From Cognataquiflexum aquatile (GTDB lineage: Bacteria; Bacteroidota; Bacteroidia; Cytophagales; Cyclobacteriaceae), in the NCBI RefSeq assembly GCF_003316845.1, contig NZ_QMIK01000003.1:434001-498000 (forward strand): a stretch of 64,000 bases of DNA, written 5' to 3'. The notes under the pieces are model-generated. The model saw nothing but the letters and a program-made list of their open reading frames with translations. It made no database searches and was not told the DNA's origin. Shown in pieces: positions 1 through 8,260 of the stretch (its first letter is position 1; each line of letters begins with the position of its first letter). The position numbers and the translations under genes are program-made.

Positions 1-238
1 GGAAAAACCGGTAAGGATCTGCCCAAATTTCCAAAAAATTGAAATTGAAGACCTTCCGGAAAGCATTACTTCCTACATCGCAGAGAATTATCCCGACAAT
101 GAAATTTTAAGAGCCCGCAAGGGTACCAGAAAAGAAGAAGTGGAAATACATGTCTTGGTGGCCGGCGTAGGCGCTTTGATTTTTGATGAAAGCGGCGAGT
201 TTATTGAATTGAAAACCTGTGGTATGAATAAAGGATAA
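1..238 (+). CDS. PepSY-like domain protein, C-terminal fragment
   Basis: The gene enters from before the window; the open frame runs from base 2 to the TAA at 236-238, about 78 residues. The visible part has the pattern of PepSY-like (DUF2874) secreted proteins of Bacteroidota: a helix with 'LPESITSYIAENYP', then short strands including 'EVEIHVLVAGVGALIFDE'. Such proteins are exported to the periplasm, usually carry tandem copies of this module, and have no settled function. The stop is followed by a terminator-like hairpin before the sigma-factor gene, so the gene probably ends its own transcript. The family call rests on a fragment only. Confidence 0.55.
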   Translation, partial: EKPVRICPNFQKIEIEDLPESITSYIAENYPDNEILRARKGTRKEEVEIHVLVAGVGALIFDESGEFIELKTCGMNKG

Positions 239-258
239 GTATATATTTGGTTTGGCTT

Positions 259-290
259 TGACTCCGGGGATCGAAATATTCCCGGAGTCA
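259..290 (+). terminator. Hairpin after the PepSY-like gene
   Basis: There is a perfect 10-bp inverted repeat: TGACTCCGGG at 259-268 and CCCGGAGTCA at 281-290, with a 12-nt loop. Only a short T run (TTTC) follows, so it is a moderate intrinsic terminator or mRNA-stabilising stem. It lies 20 nt after the upstream stop and 14 nt before the sigma-factor start. Confidence 0.6.
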
Positions 291-304
291 TTTCAACATT
301 TCGA

Positions 305-841
305 ATGACAGAAGAGGAAAAGCACTTGATTTTGGGATGCAAGTCCAACCAGAGAAATGCACAGGCAGCGTTTTATAGGAAATATTATGGCTTTGCCATG
401 AGTATTTGTCTGAGGTATTCCCACTCCAGGGCCGAAGCCGAAGAAATGATCAATGATGGTTTTTTGAAGGTATTTACCAACATAGAAGCCTACAATCCTG
501 AACTGGAAATCAAAGCATGGATGAACAGGATTTTTGTCAATACGGCCATAGATCATTTCAGAAAGAATAAAAAACATTACTTCCAGGATGATATCGATCA
601 GGCATACGATGTGTCAAGCGGATCTGAAGATGCATTGGAAGCACTTTCGGCAGAGGAAATTATGGTGCTGGTTCAAGGTCTTTCACCTTCTTATAAAATC
701 ACCTTCAACCTCTATGTCATGGAAGGGTACAAGCATCACGAAATCGCCGAGAAACTCGGGATTTCAGAAGGGACATCTAAATCCAACCTGTCTATTGCAA
801 GAGCAAAATTAAAGCGGGCACTTTTGGAAAAATCCAATTAA
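305..841 (+). CDS. RNA polymerase ECF-type sigma factor
   Basis: This is a 178-residue sigma-70 family protein of the extracytoplasmic-function group. Region 2 spans about residues 20-90 (with 'RAEAEEMINDGFLKVF' and 'KAWMNRIFVNTAIDHFRK'). Region 4 spans about 125-173, with the helix-turn-helix 'HHEIAEKLGISEGTSKSNLS'. It would direct RNA polymerase to a small set of promoters when released by its anti-sigma factor. The FecR-like gene begins 6 bp downstream and a TonB-dependent receptor with an STN signalling domain follows, the standard order of a cell-surface signalling unit. The likely target is the neighbouring receptor gene and itself; the inducing ligand cannot be told from sequence. Confidence 0.93.
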   Translation: MTEEEKHLILGCKSNQRNAQAAFYRKYYGFAMSICLRYSHSRAEAEEMINDGFLKVFTNIEAYNPELEIKAWMNRIFVNTAIDHFRKNKKHYFQDDIDQAYDVSSGSEDALEALSAEEIMVLVQGLSPSYKITFNLYVMEGYKHHEIAEKLGISEGTSKSNLSIARAKLKRALLEKSN

Positions 842-847
842 AGAAAA

Positions 848-1711
848 ATGGAAAAGTTTGATAAAAAAATTAAAGACAAGCTATTATCCTTTCCTACTGA
901 GGAAAAGCCAAATGATGATGCCGTATCAAACATGATGGATTTGCTTGATCAGGCGCTTCCTTTGGAGTCCAAAACCCGGGTCCTAAATCCTATTGCTGAC
1001 ACCAAAAAACCAATTCACATTGTCTATAAAATCGCAGCCTCATTGACCTTTGTGATCATTTCCCTTTATGCCCTGATCGCATTCAATGAAGTAACTGTCG
1101 AAGTGGGCAAAACCGCATTTGAAAAAGTGGAATTGCCTGACCGATCGGTCGTCCATATGAATGCTGATTCCAGAATCGTGTACAATAAATTTTTATGGAA
1201 TTTCAGCAGAAAAGTAACCTTTGAGGGAGAAGGATTCTTTGAAATCCAAAAAGGTGAAAAATTCGAAATCTATTCCACTTTAGGAATGACTCAAATCCTG
1301 GGCACGAGTTTTAACATTTATTCCCGTCCCGGAAAATATGAAGTGGAATGCCTCAGCGGAAAAGTAGCTGTCACTTCCAATGCCACACAGAAAAAAGTGG
1401 TACTCTTACCGGGTGATGGGGTGGTTTTAAACCAATCTGATACGCAGTCTTATTCCCTTTCCACTCCAACCAGCCCCACATGGCTGAATGGTGAATTTTA
1501 TTTTGAGGAGGAGAATGTTGAAGATGTCATCTCAGAATTAGAAAGACAATTTGACCTTGAAATCTCGTTTCCTGAGGAATTAAGAAATCAAAAATATACA
1601 GGCTACTTCGACAATAAGGACCTGGAAAAAGCACTCAAATTGGTTTGTGAACCCTTGGGTTTACAATACGTCCGCAACGGCAATTCATTGGAATTTACAT
1701 TTACCAAATAA
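848..1711 (+). CDS. FecR-family anti-sigma factor
   Basis: This 287-residue inner-membrane protein has a short cytoplasmic N-terminus (about 1-57) that should bind the sigma factor. One hydrophobic segment follows at about 59-79. The periplasmic FecR domain (about 85-180) includes 'VELPDRSVVHMNADSRI' and 'GTSFNIYSR'. The C-terminal DUF4974 domain (about 217-285, 'FYFEEENVEDVISELERQFD') resembles the STN fold of the receptor. In this family the periplasmic part contacts the receptor's N-terminal domain and relays ligand binding to the sigma factor. The gene lies 6 bp after the sigma gene and is surely cotranscribed with it. Confidence 0.93.
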   Translation: MEKFDKKIKDKLLSFPTEEKPNDDAVSNMMDLLDQALPLESKTRVLNPIADTKKPIHIVYKIAASLTFVIISLYALIAFNEVTVEVGKTAFEKVELPDRSVVHMNADSRIVYNKFLWNFSRKVTFEGEGFFEIQKGEKFEIYSTLGMTQILGTSFNIYSRPGKYEVECLSGKVAVTSNATQKKVVLLPGDGVVLNQSDTQSYSLSTPTSPTWLNGEFYFEEENVEDVISELERQFDLEISFPEELRNQKYTGYFDNKDLEKALKLVCEPLGLQYVRNGNSLEFTFTK

Positions 1712-1815
1712 ACCTATAGATCAAAATATCATCTAAATCCAAAATACTGATGTCCGCTTCCCCTTAGGGCTTGTTGTTTCAACAACAAAATGAGTTTCAA
1801 TCATCGAAAACCCGC

Positions 1816-4497
1816 ATGCTGAGAACCCTCTTTCCTGTCCTTTTTTTTATTCTAATTGCCAATGTCACGTTGGCAAATCGGGCAACTGTGGTCAATGAGG
1901 AATTTAGAAATGTTCCTCTCAAAGAAGTCATTCAGGTTTTGAAAAGAAACTACCGACTCAAGGTCGCTTTCAGTGACAAAAATGTCCGGGATGTTTTGGT
2001 CAATGTAAGCATCCAGAATCTTTCGATTGAGGAAGCTTTTGTGAAGATTTTGGAAAATACAAACCTCAGCTTTGAACTGATAGATGAGAATACCATCATC
2101 ATCAAAAAGCAGAAGCAAAAGCAAAATGAACCGCCTGCACTCTCTGAATTTTCAGGAGTCATCAGTGATGCCATGACAGGTGAAAACTTACCTTATGCGG
2201 CGGTTTGGAATGAGGAAAACCAAACAAACTTTCTGTCAAATGAGGAAGGCTATTTTTTCATTTCTGATACCAGAAAAATCAACAAAATCCGTGTTTCCTA
2301 TCTTGGATATCAGGATACTGTTCTCGTACTCAGTGAACAAAACCAACATAAAAGATTACAGATTGGGCTGAAAGCCAAGGTGACCGAACTAGAAGAATAT
2401 ATTCTCGCAGATCAGGAAATTGATAATTTCAGTACGGCAGGTCAAGCAGGCAAAATCACTTACAACCCCATCAATGCGAGGCAGACTCCTTCCGTGGGAG
2501 AGGTGGATGTATTGAGATCTCTTCAGTTATTGCCCGGGGTAAATGCGACCAATGAAATTTCTTCCGGACTCAATATCAATGGCGGGACCAACAACCAGAA
2601 TCTGTTTTTATTCGATGGATTCACCGTCTATCACGTTGACCATTTTTTTGGGTACTTCAGTGCTTTTAATCCTTATGCTATCAAGTCTTTGAGACTTTAC
2701 AAAGGCGGTTTTGAAGCAAAGTATGGTGGCAGGGCGTCAAGTGTGGTCGATATTTCGGGAAAGGATGGCAACCGAAATGAGACAAAAGGTTCCTTGGGAT
2801 TTAATTTGCTGAGCGTCAATACGTCCCTGGAAGTCCCCTTGTCTGACAAAGGCGCCACTTTATTCTTTTCGGGTAGAAGGTCTTACACTGATGTGTGGTC
2901 TTCTTCGCTGTTTGAGGATATTTTTTCCATTTTCGAGAGCAGCATAACTGAAGGTCCTCGAGGTCCTTTATTCCCGAGGACGATCCAATCCGAGGTAAAA
3001 CCCGATTTTTACTATTCAGATATCAACTTCAAAATATCTTCCAAAGTAGGCGCTAAAAATCAAATTTCATTTAGCTTTTATGACAGCAATGATCTGCTGA
3101 ACTATACGGAAAAGTCACAGGTAAATTTTAGAGACACCCTTTCAGTGTCAACAAAAAAGCTGGGGGTAATAAACTGGGGAAACGTGGGAACCTCCCTGAA
3201 TTTTTCCAGGCAATGGAATAGCAACAATCATACAAGCGCCCTTATTTCTTATTCATTTTATGAAAGCACTTTCCAGGAAATCGCAACTTCTGAAGTCAAA
3301 TCAAGCGGTCAGGGTAATTTCCAAACTGTAGCATCACAGGATCAGCTCAATAATATCGAGGATTTTACCATCAAACTCGATCATGAATGGACCCTTGGAA
3401 ATTCGAGTACCATCGAAACAGGAATATCAGGTTCTCTGTATAACAATCAGCTGAAATATGTGGCAAATGATTCCTTGCTGGTAGATAAATCCGAGCTAAA
3501 CGAATACCTTTTGGCACATTATTTACAAGGGACTTTTATCCTCAGCCCAAGCTTCTCCATCTCTCCGGGACTTCGCAGCAGCTATTTTTCTTCCACGGGG
3601 AAAATTTATTTTGAGCCCAGATTTTCATTTATCCATAAGCTTAATGAGTCACTTCAATTAAAGGGAGCGACAGGGATTTATAATCAGTTTATCAACCAAT
3701 CCAATACCAAGAATGTCCTGCAGGGAAGCCGCGATTTCTGGATTTTGGCCAATGGCAAGAATGTTCCGGTCCAGCTAGCTTGGCATGGCTTGTTGGGGAT
3801 TGAATATGCGGTAAACAAAAACCTTTTCACTTTGAGCTTATTCCAAAAAAACTTTAAAGGATTGATGGAATACGCGTTTAGAAATGGGAGTCTGATTACC
3901 CAATTTGAAGACCAAAACAGGATTTTCACTTCAGGAGACGGGGTAGCTAAAGGAGTGGAAATGATGGTCAAAAGAGATTTGGGAAATTTTTCAAGTTGGG
4001 TGACCTATACCCTGTCTCAGGTAAAATATACATTTCCAAGGATAAATCAGGGCAGGGCCTTTTTTGCAGACCACGATCAGCGTCACGAGATCAATTGGTT
4101 TGGGGTATATGCATTCAAGAATTTTGAGTTTTCGGCTACCTGGATTTATGGATCAGGAAAGCCGTTTTCCTCCTTTGAGGAGGTTGTCACCAGGCCATCA
4201 AATTCCCAAAATGGTCCTCAGATAATCCAGTTACAGATTCCTGAACGGAATGGCGAAAGATTGCCAGCATACCATAGGTTGGATGTAAGTGCAAGGTATT
4301 TTCTAAACCTTGGCAAGTCCAGGGCCAATGTTTCATTGGGTATTTTTAACCTCTACAACAGAGAAAATATTCTCGACACCAAAGTTTCAGTGGTCGCTCC
4401 CCGTGACAGGAGGAACAACAGGGATCAAATTCTTGCGACTACTTATGTGCCCCTGATGGGAATTACGCCAAATGTTTCTTTTGAGATCAATTTCTAG
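1816..4497 (+). CDS. TonB-dependent outer-membrane receptor with STN domain
   Basis: From the ATG at 1816 the protein is 893 residues. I prefer this start to an upstream in-frame TTG at 1771 because a clean signal peptide begins there (MLRTLFPVLFF..., cleavage near residue 20). Order of domains: STN/secretin short domain about 25-93; carboxypeptidase-D regulatory-like domain about 113-195; plug about 215-320 (with 'LNINGGTNNQNLFLFDG'); then a long beta-barrel ending in a terminal Phe, as usual for BamA substrates. It should import a ligand across the outer membrane with TonB energy and signal through the adjacent FecR/sigma pair. No SusD partner follows, so it is not an obvious glycan-uptake pair; the substrate is unknown. 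Confidence 0.92.
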   Translation: MLRTLFPVLFFILIANVTLANRATVVNEEFRNVPLKEVIQVLKRNYRLKVAFSDKNVRDVLVNVSIQNLSIEEAFVKILENTNLSFELIDENTIIIKKQKQKQNEPPALSEFSGVISDAMTGENLPYAAVWNEENQTNFLSNEEGYFFISDTRKINKIRVSYLGYQDTVLVLSEQNQHKRLQIGLKAKVTELEEYILADQEIDNFSTAGQAGKITYNPINARQTPSVGEVDVLRSLQLLPGVNATNEISSGLNINGGTNNQNLFLFDGFTVYHVDHFFGYFSAFNPYAIKSLRLYKGGFEAKYGGRASSVVDISGKDGNRNETKGSLGFNLLSVNTSLEVPLSDKGATLFFSGRRSYTDVWSSSLFEDIFSIFESSITEGPRGPLFPRTIQSEVKPDFYYSDINFKISSKVGAKNQISFSFYDSNDLLNYTEKSQVNFRDTLSVSTKKLGVINWGNVGTSLNFSRQWNSNNHTSALISYSFYESTFQEIATSEVKSSGQGNFQTVASQDQLNNIEDFTIKLDHEWTLGNSSTIETGISGSLYNNQLKYVANDSLLVDKSELNEYLLAHYLQGTFILSPSFSISPGLRSSYFSSTGKIYFEPRFSFIHKLNESLQLKGATGIYNQFINQSNTKNVLQGSRDFWILANGKNVPVQLAWHGLLGIEYAVNKNLFTLSLFQKNFKGLMEYAFRNGSLITQFEDQNRIFTSGDGVAKGVEMMVKRDLGNFSSWVTYTLSQVKYTFPRINQGRAFFADHDQRHEINWFGVYAFKNFEFSATWIYGSGKPFSSFEEVVTRPSNSQNGPQIIQLQIPERNGERLPAYHRLDVSARYFLNLGKSRANVSLGIFNLYNRENILDTKVSVVAPRDRRNNRDQILATTYVPLMGITPNVSFEINF

Positions 4498-4575
4498 GTA
4501 AACCAAATTCCCTTTGCCGGCGGTAAGGAGTAGTTCTGAAATGGGAGGGGTTACTTTGTAGAATATTGAACTTTT

Positions 4576-4953
4576 CTACAGGAAAAGAATTATTGGTAAT
4601 GATAGAAATCCCCCAAATACAATAACCCAGGAAATAATACTAATTATCCCTATATCTTGAGGTGAATTTCTATATTTTTTATAAATTTTTAAGTACCTAT
4701 CACTGCCTTTAAACCAAAAAATGTTAGCAAAAAGAAAAATAAAGCCTGATCAAATAAATATATGCCTATTCTCTGTTTGGAATCCATCAAGATTAAATAA
4801 ACTAGTTATAATAATCGTACTGCTAAACAAATAAACCCAAAATGAAGTCGAAATTAAACTGGTAGCAGTAAACCACGGTACATCATTTTTATAATTTCCG
4901 TCCTTATAATAGAATTTAAATGCATGAAAGAAAATCAAATTATACCATTCCAT
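4576..4953 (-). pseudogene. Small membrane protein gene interrupted by an in-frame TGA
   Basis: On the minus strand an ATG at 4953 opens a 67-codon frame that stops at TGA (4752-4750). The same frame then continues for 57 further codons without a stop to TAG (4578-4576). Both halves read as one protein: the first has aromatic-rich and hydrophobic stretches ('FSSTIIITSLFN'), the second has 'GFIFLFANIFWF', a basic stretch with 'KIYKKYRNSP', and a final hydrophobic segment 'IGIISIISWVIVFGG'. This looks like a three- or four-helix protein of about 124 residues, with one nonsense change. I do not recognise the family. A sequencing error at one base would give the same picture. Confidence 0.7.
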
Positions 4954-5061
4954 AAGTTTAAGTTATTTTTCCACCCCTCCCTTGATCTGTATTCCCAATC
5001 TTAGATGCTTCGACTTGGTAGGATAAATTATCCCACTCTTTTAATCCCTCAGCTGGTTTTT

Positions 5062-5637
5062 TTAAATTTCATTGCCGTTTCTTTTTTCATTTTGTTCCCT
5101 TGAATATTGATATACCAGATTATCCTTGAATTTAAACAAATCAGAATTTTTGGGTTTCACAATCAAACCGCTGTTGATACAGTCAAGTGCATCAATTGTC
5201 ATTTCTAAATCTTGGTAAATTTGTGCCTTCAAAATATGTCCTTCAATGGAATGAGGAAATAATTTAATAGCTGAATCAATTAATCCTAGAGCAAGATCAT
5301 AATTCCTTTGAACCCTGTAAACCATGGCGATTCGAAGATTACAATCAAAAATAGATTCGCGCATTACTCCGGGAAACTTGTTCTTTTCGGCATTGGCAAT
5401 GGCCCGTTTAAAATCTTCAATTGCTTCTTCGAAAAATTTAAGCTGAAAATTGCATAACCCGCGATAATAAAACCCATAAAAATCATCTTCCATAGAAATG
5501 ACCATTTCATTGGCCAAGGAGATAGATTCTAACCATTTTTTTTCCGAATAAAGCGATTGCATAGCTTGAAGTTTCTTCCATTGTTTGTTAGCCTTCTTTA
5601 AAAATGATGGAATCGAAAGAACCTTCTTTACATTCAT
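5062..5637 (-). CDS. TPR-repeat protein
   Basis: The 191-residue protein carries about four tetratricopeptide-like helical hairpins between residues 25 and 175. Typical signatures are 'FYYRGLCNFQLKFFEEAIED', 'YDLALGLIDSAIKLFPHSIE' and 'TIDALDCINSGLIVKPKNSD'. TPRs mediate protein-protein contacts. There is no signal peptide or membrane segment, so it is probably cytoplasmic. It stands alone, transcribed on the minus strand like the pseudogene beside it, with no operon context to suggest a partner. The specific role is unknown. Confidence 0.8.
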   Translation of the reverse strand: MNVKKVLSIPSFLKKANKQWKKLQAMQSLYSEKKWLESISLANEMVISMEDDFYGFYYRGLCNFQLKFFEEAIEDFKRAIANAEKNKFPGVMRESIFDCNLRIAMVYRVQRNYDLALGLIDSAIKLFPHSIEGHILKAQIYQDLEMTIDALDCINSGLIVKPKNSDLFKFKDNLVYQYSREQNEKRNGNEI

Positions 5638-5990
5638 GCTTTGGGAGACTTTTTCAGAAATGCTCGATTAATAAAACTTCTAAAACTAAAAGTAATATCA
5701 TAAAAGTGATTGGGATTTCAAAATAATAGAATCTTTCTCGGATTTATTAATTTTACGATAGATCCTTGTTCCAAAAAAGTCTGTCAGCTCTCAGCCTTCA
5801 TCCTTTTCTTTGCGTCTTCCCGTCTTTGCGAGAGATATCTTTTATCGGTCTTTGCTGGCTATGCGGGAATATCTGTATTTGTCGTCTTTGTGCCTTTGTG
5901 TGAAATACCGCCTTTGATTTTTAAACATTCCTGAAACTTATTGACTTTCTAGATTGTATTTACCTCAAATCAACAGAAAGCAACTTTTGC
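5638..5990. other. Intergenic region with degenerate CTTTGCG-type repeats
   Basis: No gene is supported in these 353 bases. Between about 5810 and 5910 the plus strand has pyrimidine-rich imperfect repeats such as 'TTTCTTTGCGTCTTCCCGTC', 'TTTGCGAGAGA' and 'CTTTGTGCCTTTGTGTGAAA'. Similar degenerate 'CTTTGCGTCTTTGCG' tracts occur in other Bacteroidota intergenic regions, to my memory. An open frame at 5710-5934 has low-complexity composition and is not a credible gene. The region separates a minus-strand and a plus-strand gene, so both promoters should lie here, but I see no clear -33/-7 pair. Confidence 0.5.
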
Positions 5991-6515
5991 ATGATCAAGA
6001 TCATCGTCGGTACCAACCGCAGAAATTCCGTCTCAGAAAAAATAGCATTGATATATCAGGATCTTTTGGCCAAAATGGACACGCCATCGGAGATTTTATT
6101 ATTGGAAGATTTGCCTCATGATTTTATTTTTTCGGCCCTTTACCATAATAACGGTAAAAATGAGGGCTACAATAGCTTTCACCAAAAAGTCAAAGAAGGG
6201 ACGAAGTTTGTCTTCGTCGTACCGGAGTACAACGGTTCTTTCCCCGGCATTTTGAAAGGATTTATAGACGGGATGACTTATCCCAACTCTTTCCGCAATA
6301 AAAAATGTGCCTTGGTCGGCATTTCATCAGGAATAGGCGGGGGTGGCATCGCTTTGAGCCACCTCACCGACATCTTCCACTACGTGGGTATGCATGTACT
6401 TGCCCTCAAGCCCAAACTAGCCAAGATCGAGGACAATATGTCAGATAACCTGCTCACCAACAGGCTGTACATGGAATTACTCCATACCCAGGCAGAAATG
6501 TTGATTAACTTTTAG
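5991..6515 (+). CDS. NAD(P)H-dependent FMN reductase family protein
   Basis: The 174-residue protein has the flavodoxin-like fold of the NADPH-dependent FMN reductase family. It starts with a beta strand and FMN phosphate loop 'GTNRRNSVSEK' (about residues 7-17). It has the isoalloxazine-contact motif 'VPEYNGSFPG' (about 77-86), and a later 'GISSGIGGGG' loop. These enzymes use NAD(P)H to reduce flavin or quinone-like acceptors in the cytoplasm. It converges with ftsZ; the two stop codons are only 2 bp apart, inside a palindrome. It has no operon partner, so the physiological acceptor is unknown. Confidence 0.88.
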   Translation: MIKIIVGTNRRNSVSEKIALIYQDLLAKMDTPSEILLLEDLPHDFIFSALYHNNGKNEGYNSFHQKVKEGTKFVFVVPEYNGSFPGILKGFIDGMTYPNSFRNKKCALVGISSGIGGGGIALSHLTDIFHYVGMHVLALKPKLAKIEDNMSDNLLTNRLYMELLHTQAEMLINF

Positions 6516-6529
6516 AGTTAATCAACATT
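6497..6529. terminator. Bidirectional palindrome at the convergent ends of the FMN reductase gene and ftsZ
   Basis: A perfect 13-bp inverted repeat (6497-6509 and 6517-6529, core GTTGATTAAC/GTTAATCAAC) surrounds a 7-nt loop. The reductase stop TAG (6513-6515) is in the loop and the ftsZ stop (6520-6518 on the minus strand) is in the right arm, so both genes encode their last residues within the hairpin. The arms are AT-rich and no long T tract follows in either direction. It may act as a shared terminator or as 3'-end protection for both mRNAs. Confidence 0.6.
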
Positions 6530-8161
6530 GTCATGCAAAAACCTGTTGTTCTTCAGAAACTCATTTTCGTCAGTCAGGTTGTACCTTGAAATGTTCCTTT
6601 CGGAGCTGTGCTGTACATCTGATAACTTCACTTCTTTTCTGAGATAAGCAGGGGTCTCTAATTTATCTTTGAATTCCTCAGGATTCTGGTTGTAAGTTTT
6701 GATGCTTTTCAGCTTTTCAAAACGCTCGTGTGCCCTTTGGATTGCTTTCAATTTTAATTGCTCATAATAATCATTGCTATGAGAAGGTTTTGGTTCTTCT
6801 GGAACTGTTACGGTTGCTTTTGGAGCTTCTTCGGTGATTTCTTCCTCAGTATCTAGGGTAAAAAACACCTTGTTGCTTTCTGGCTTGGCTGGAACAAATT
6901 CAAACTGAGGCTCCATTTCTTCTTCCTTGTTTTCAATTGCAGGAGCAGGAACTTCCACTTTTGGCTTTATTTCTTCAGGCTTACTTTCATTGGCCGGAGT
7001 AAACAAAGGCTTGTTGAAAGTAAAGGTGAAAGTCTGACCCGGTGCCGGAGTGGCATCTTCCTCTACTTTGGAAGTTTTGCCTGATTCGAGGTCGATTACT
7101 TTTTTGCTGGTATCTTCTTCCATGACAGCGGCAATAACCACTTCTTCTTTCTTACCTGAAGGAGAAGCTGTAGTCAATCTGTCCATTTCAAAACCTGTGG
7201 CAATTACGGTAACACGGATACCTTTGCTCAGTTCAGAGTCAATACCCTGACCGAAGATCACCTCGGCATCGTCACCGGCTCTTTCCTGGATGTATTCGGT
7301 GATTTCGCTCAACTCGTCCATGGAGAGTTCGTCGTCCTCACCGGACATGATAGAAAGCAATATTTTCTGTGCGCCTTTGATGTCTACGTTGTTCAACAAC
7401 GGAGAAGCAATGGCTTTCTCAGCTGCACGGATGGCACGTCCTTCACCTTCTTCGGTAGCAGAACCCATTACTGCAGCGCCGGCATTTTTCATTACTGTTT
7501 TCACATCTTCGAAATCCACGTTGACATCCTGATGGATGGTGATGATTTCGGCGATAGACTTGGCTGCAGTTGTCAAAACGTTATCGGCTTTGGCAAAGGC
7601 CGAACGGATGGCAAGGTTGCCATAGATTTCTCTCAGTTTGTCATTGAGGATGACCAAAACAGTATCGCAGCTTTCTTTCAGAGCTTCGATACCCTGCTGT
7701 GCGGCGATCATTTTCTTTCTTCCTTCAAATACAAAAGGGGCGGTAACGATACCCACGGTAAGGATGTCCATGTCCTTGGCGATTTTGGCGATCACCGGTG
7801 CGGCACCTGTACCTGTACCACCACCCATGCCGGCAGTGATAAATACCATCTTGGTATTGTCTGAAAGCAATTCTCTGATGTCTTCTTTGCTTTCCAATGC
7901 CGCACTTCTTCCTTTTTCAGGATTGGCACCGGCACCTAGTCCTTCGGTCAGGTTTACACCTAATTGAAGCCTCAAAGGAACCGGACTGCTTTTCAAAGCC
8001 TGGGCGTCGGTGTTGACCACGACGAACTCCACGTCCTTGATTCCTTGGTTGTACATATGGTTCACTGCATTGGAACCACCTCCTCCAACACCAATCACCT
8101 TGATGATTGATTTATGGTTTTTTGGAAGATCAAATTTGTAATCTTTCATGTTATCTGACAT
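6518..8161 (-). CDS. ftsZ: Cell division protein FtsZ
   Basis: FtsZ is the tubulin-like GTPase that polymerises into the division ring. The 547-residue protein has the nucleotide-binding 'GVGGGGSNAVNHM' (about 24-36) and the tubulin signature GGGTGTGA at 113-120. The GTPase and C-terminal globular domains run to about residue 330. A long Pro/Glu/Lys-rich linker follows (about 340-490), and then a conserved-looking tail ending 'NRFLHDNVD'. The long linker is usual in Bacteroidota but makes it much longer than E. coli FtsZ (383). An alternative start is Met5 (8149). It is the last gene of the division cluster, 99 bp after ftsA, with a hairpin in the gap. Confidence 0.98.
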   Translation of the reverse strand: MSDNMKDYKFDLPKNHKSIIKVIGVGGGGSNAVNHMYNQGIKDVEFVVVNTDAQALKSSPVPLRLQLGVNLTEGLGAGANPEKGRSAALESKEDIRELLSDNTKMVFITAGMGGGTGTGAAPVIAKIAKDMDILTVGIVTAPFVFEGRKKMIAAQQGIEALKESCDTVLVILNDKLREIYGNLAIRSAFAKADNVLTTAAKSIAEIITIHQDVNVDFEDVKTVMKNAGAAVMGSATEEGEGRAIRAAEKAIASPLLNNVDIKGAQKILLSIMSGEDDELSMDELSEITEYIQERAGDDAEVIFGQGIDSELSKGIRVTVIATGFEMDRLTTASPSGKKEEVVIAAVMEEDTSKKVIDLESGKTSKVEEDATPAPGQTFTFTFNKPLFTPANESKPEEIKPKVEVPAPAIENKEEEMEPQFEFVPAKPESNKVFFTLDTEEEITEEAPKATVTVPEEPKPSHSNDYYEQLKLKAIQRAHERFEKLKSIKTYNQNPEEFKDKLETPAYLRKEVKLSDVQHSSERNISRYNLTDENEFLKNNRFLHDNVD

Positions 8162-8215
8162 TTTTTATCTATTGGTGAACTTGTTTTTCTTTTTAGTATG
8201 GTTTTTGTATTGAAA

Positions 8216-8246
8216 GGGAAGTAGAAGACAAGGTCTTCTACCTCCC
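8216..8246 (-). promoter_or_regulatory. Intergenic hairpin between ftsA and ftsZ
   Basis: The arms GTAGAAGAC (8221-8229) and GTCTTCTAC (8233-8241) pair perfectly around a 3-nt loop. After one mismatch, four more pairs (GGGA/TCCC, 8216-8219 and 8243-8246) extend the stem. No T run follows in the minus-strand direction, so it is not a standard terminator. It may be an RNA-processing or stability element, or an attenuator that adjusts FtsZ relative to the upstream genes. Confidence 0.6.
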
Positions 8247-8260
8247 TAGTATGATAAGCC

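Noticed and set aside
1771-1815. Upstream TTG start adding 15 residues to the TonB-dependent receptor
   Set aside because: The signal peptide begins at the ATG at 1816; the extra residues (LFQQQNEFQSSKTR) are polar and would precede a normal Sec signal.
4750-4752. TGA as a selenocysteine codon in the small membrane protein
   Set aside because: No selenocysteine-insertion hairpin or selenoprotein family match is evident, and selenocysteine at this place in a membrane protein would be exceptional; nonsense mutation is simpler.
5710-5934. 74-codon frame between the TPR and FMN reductase genes
   Set aside because: It covers degenerate CTTTGCG-type repeats and has no protein-like pattern or neighbour link.
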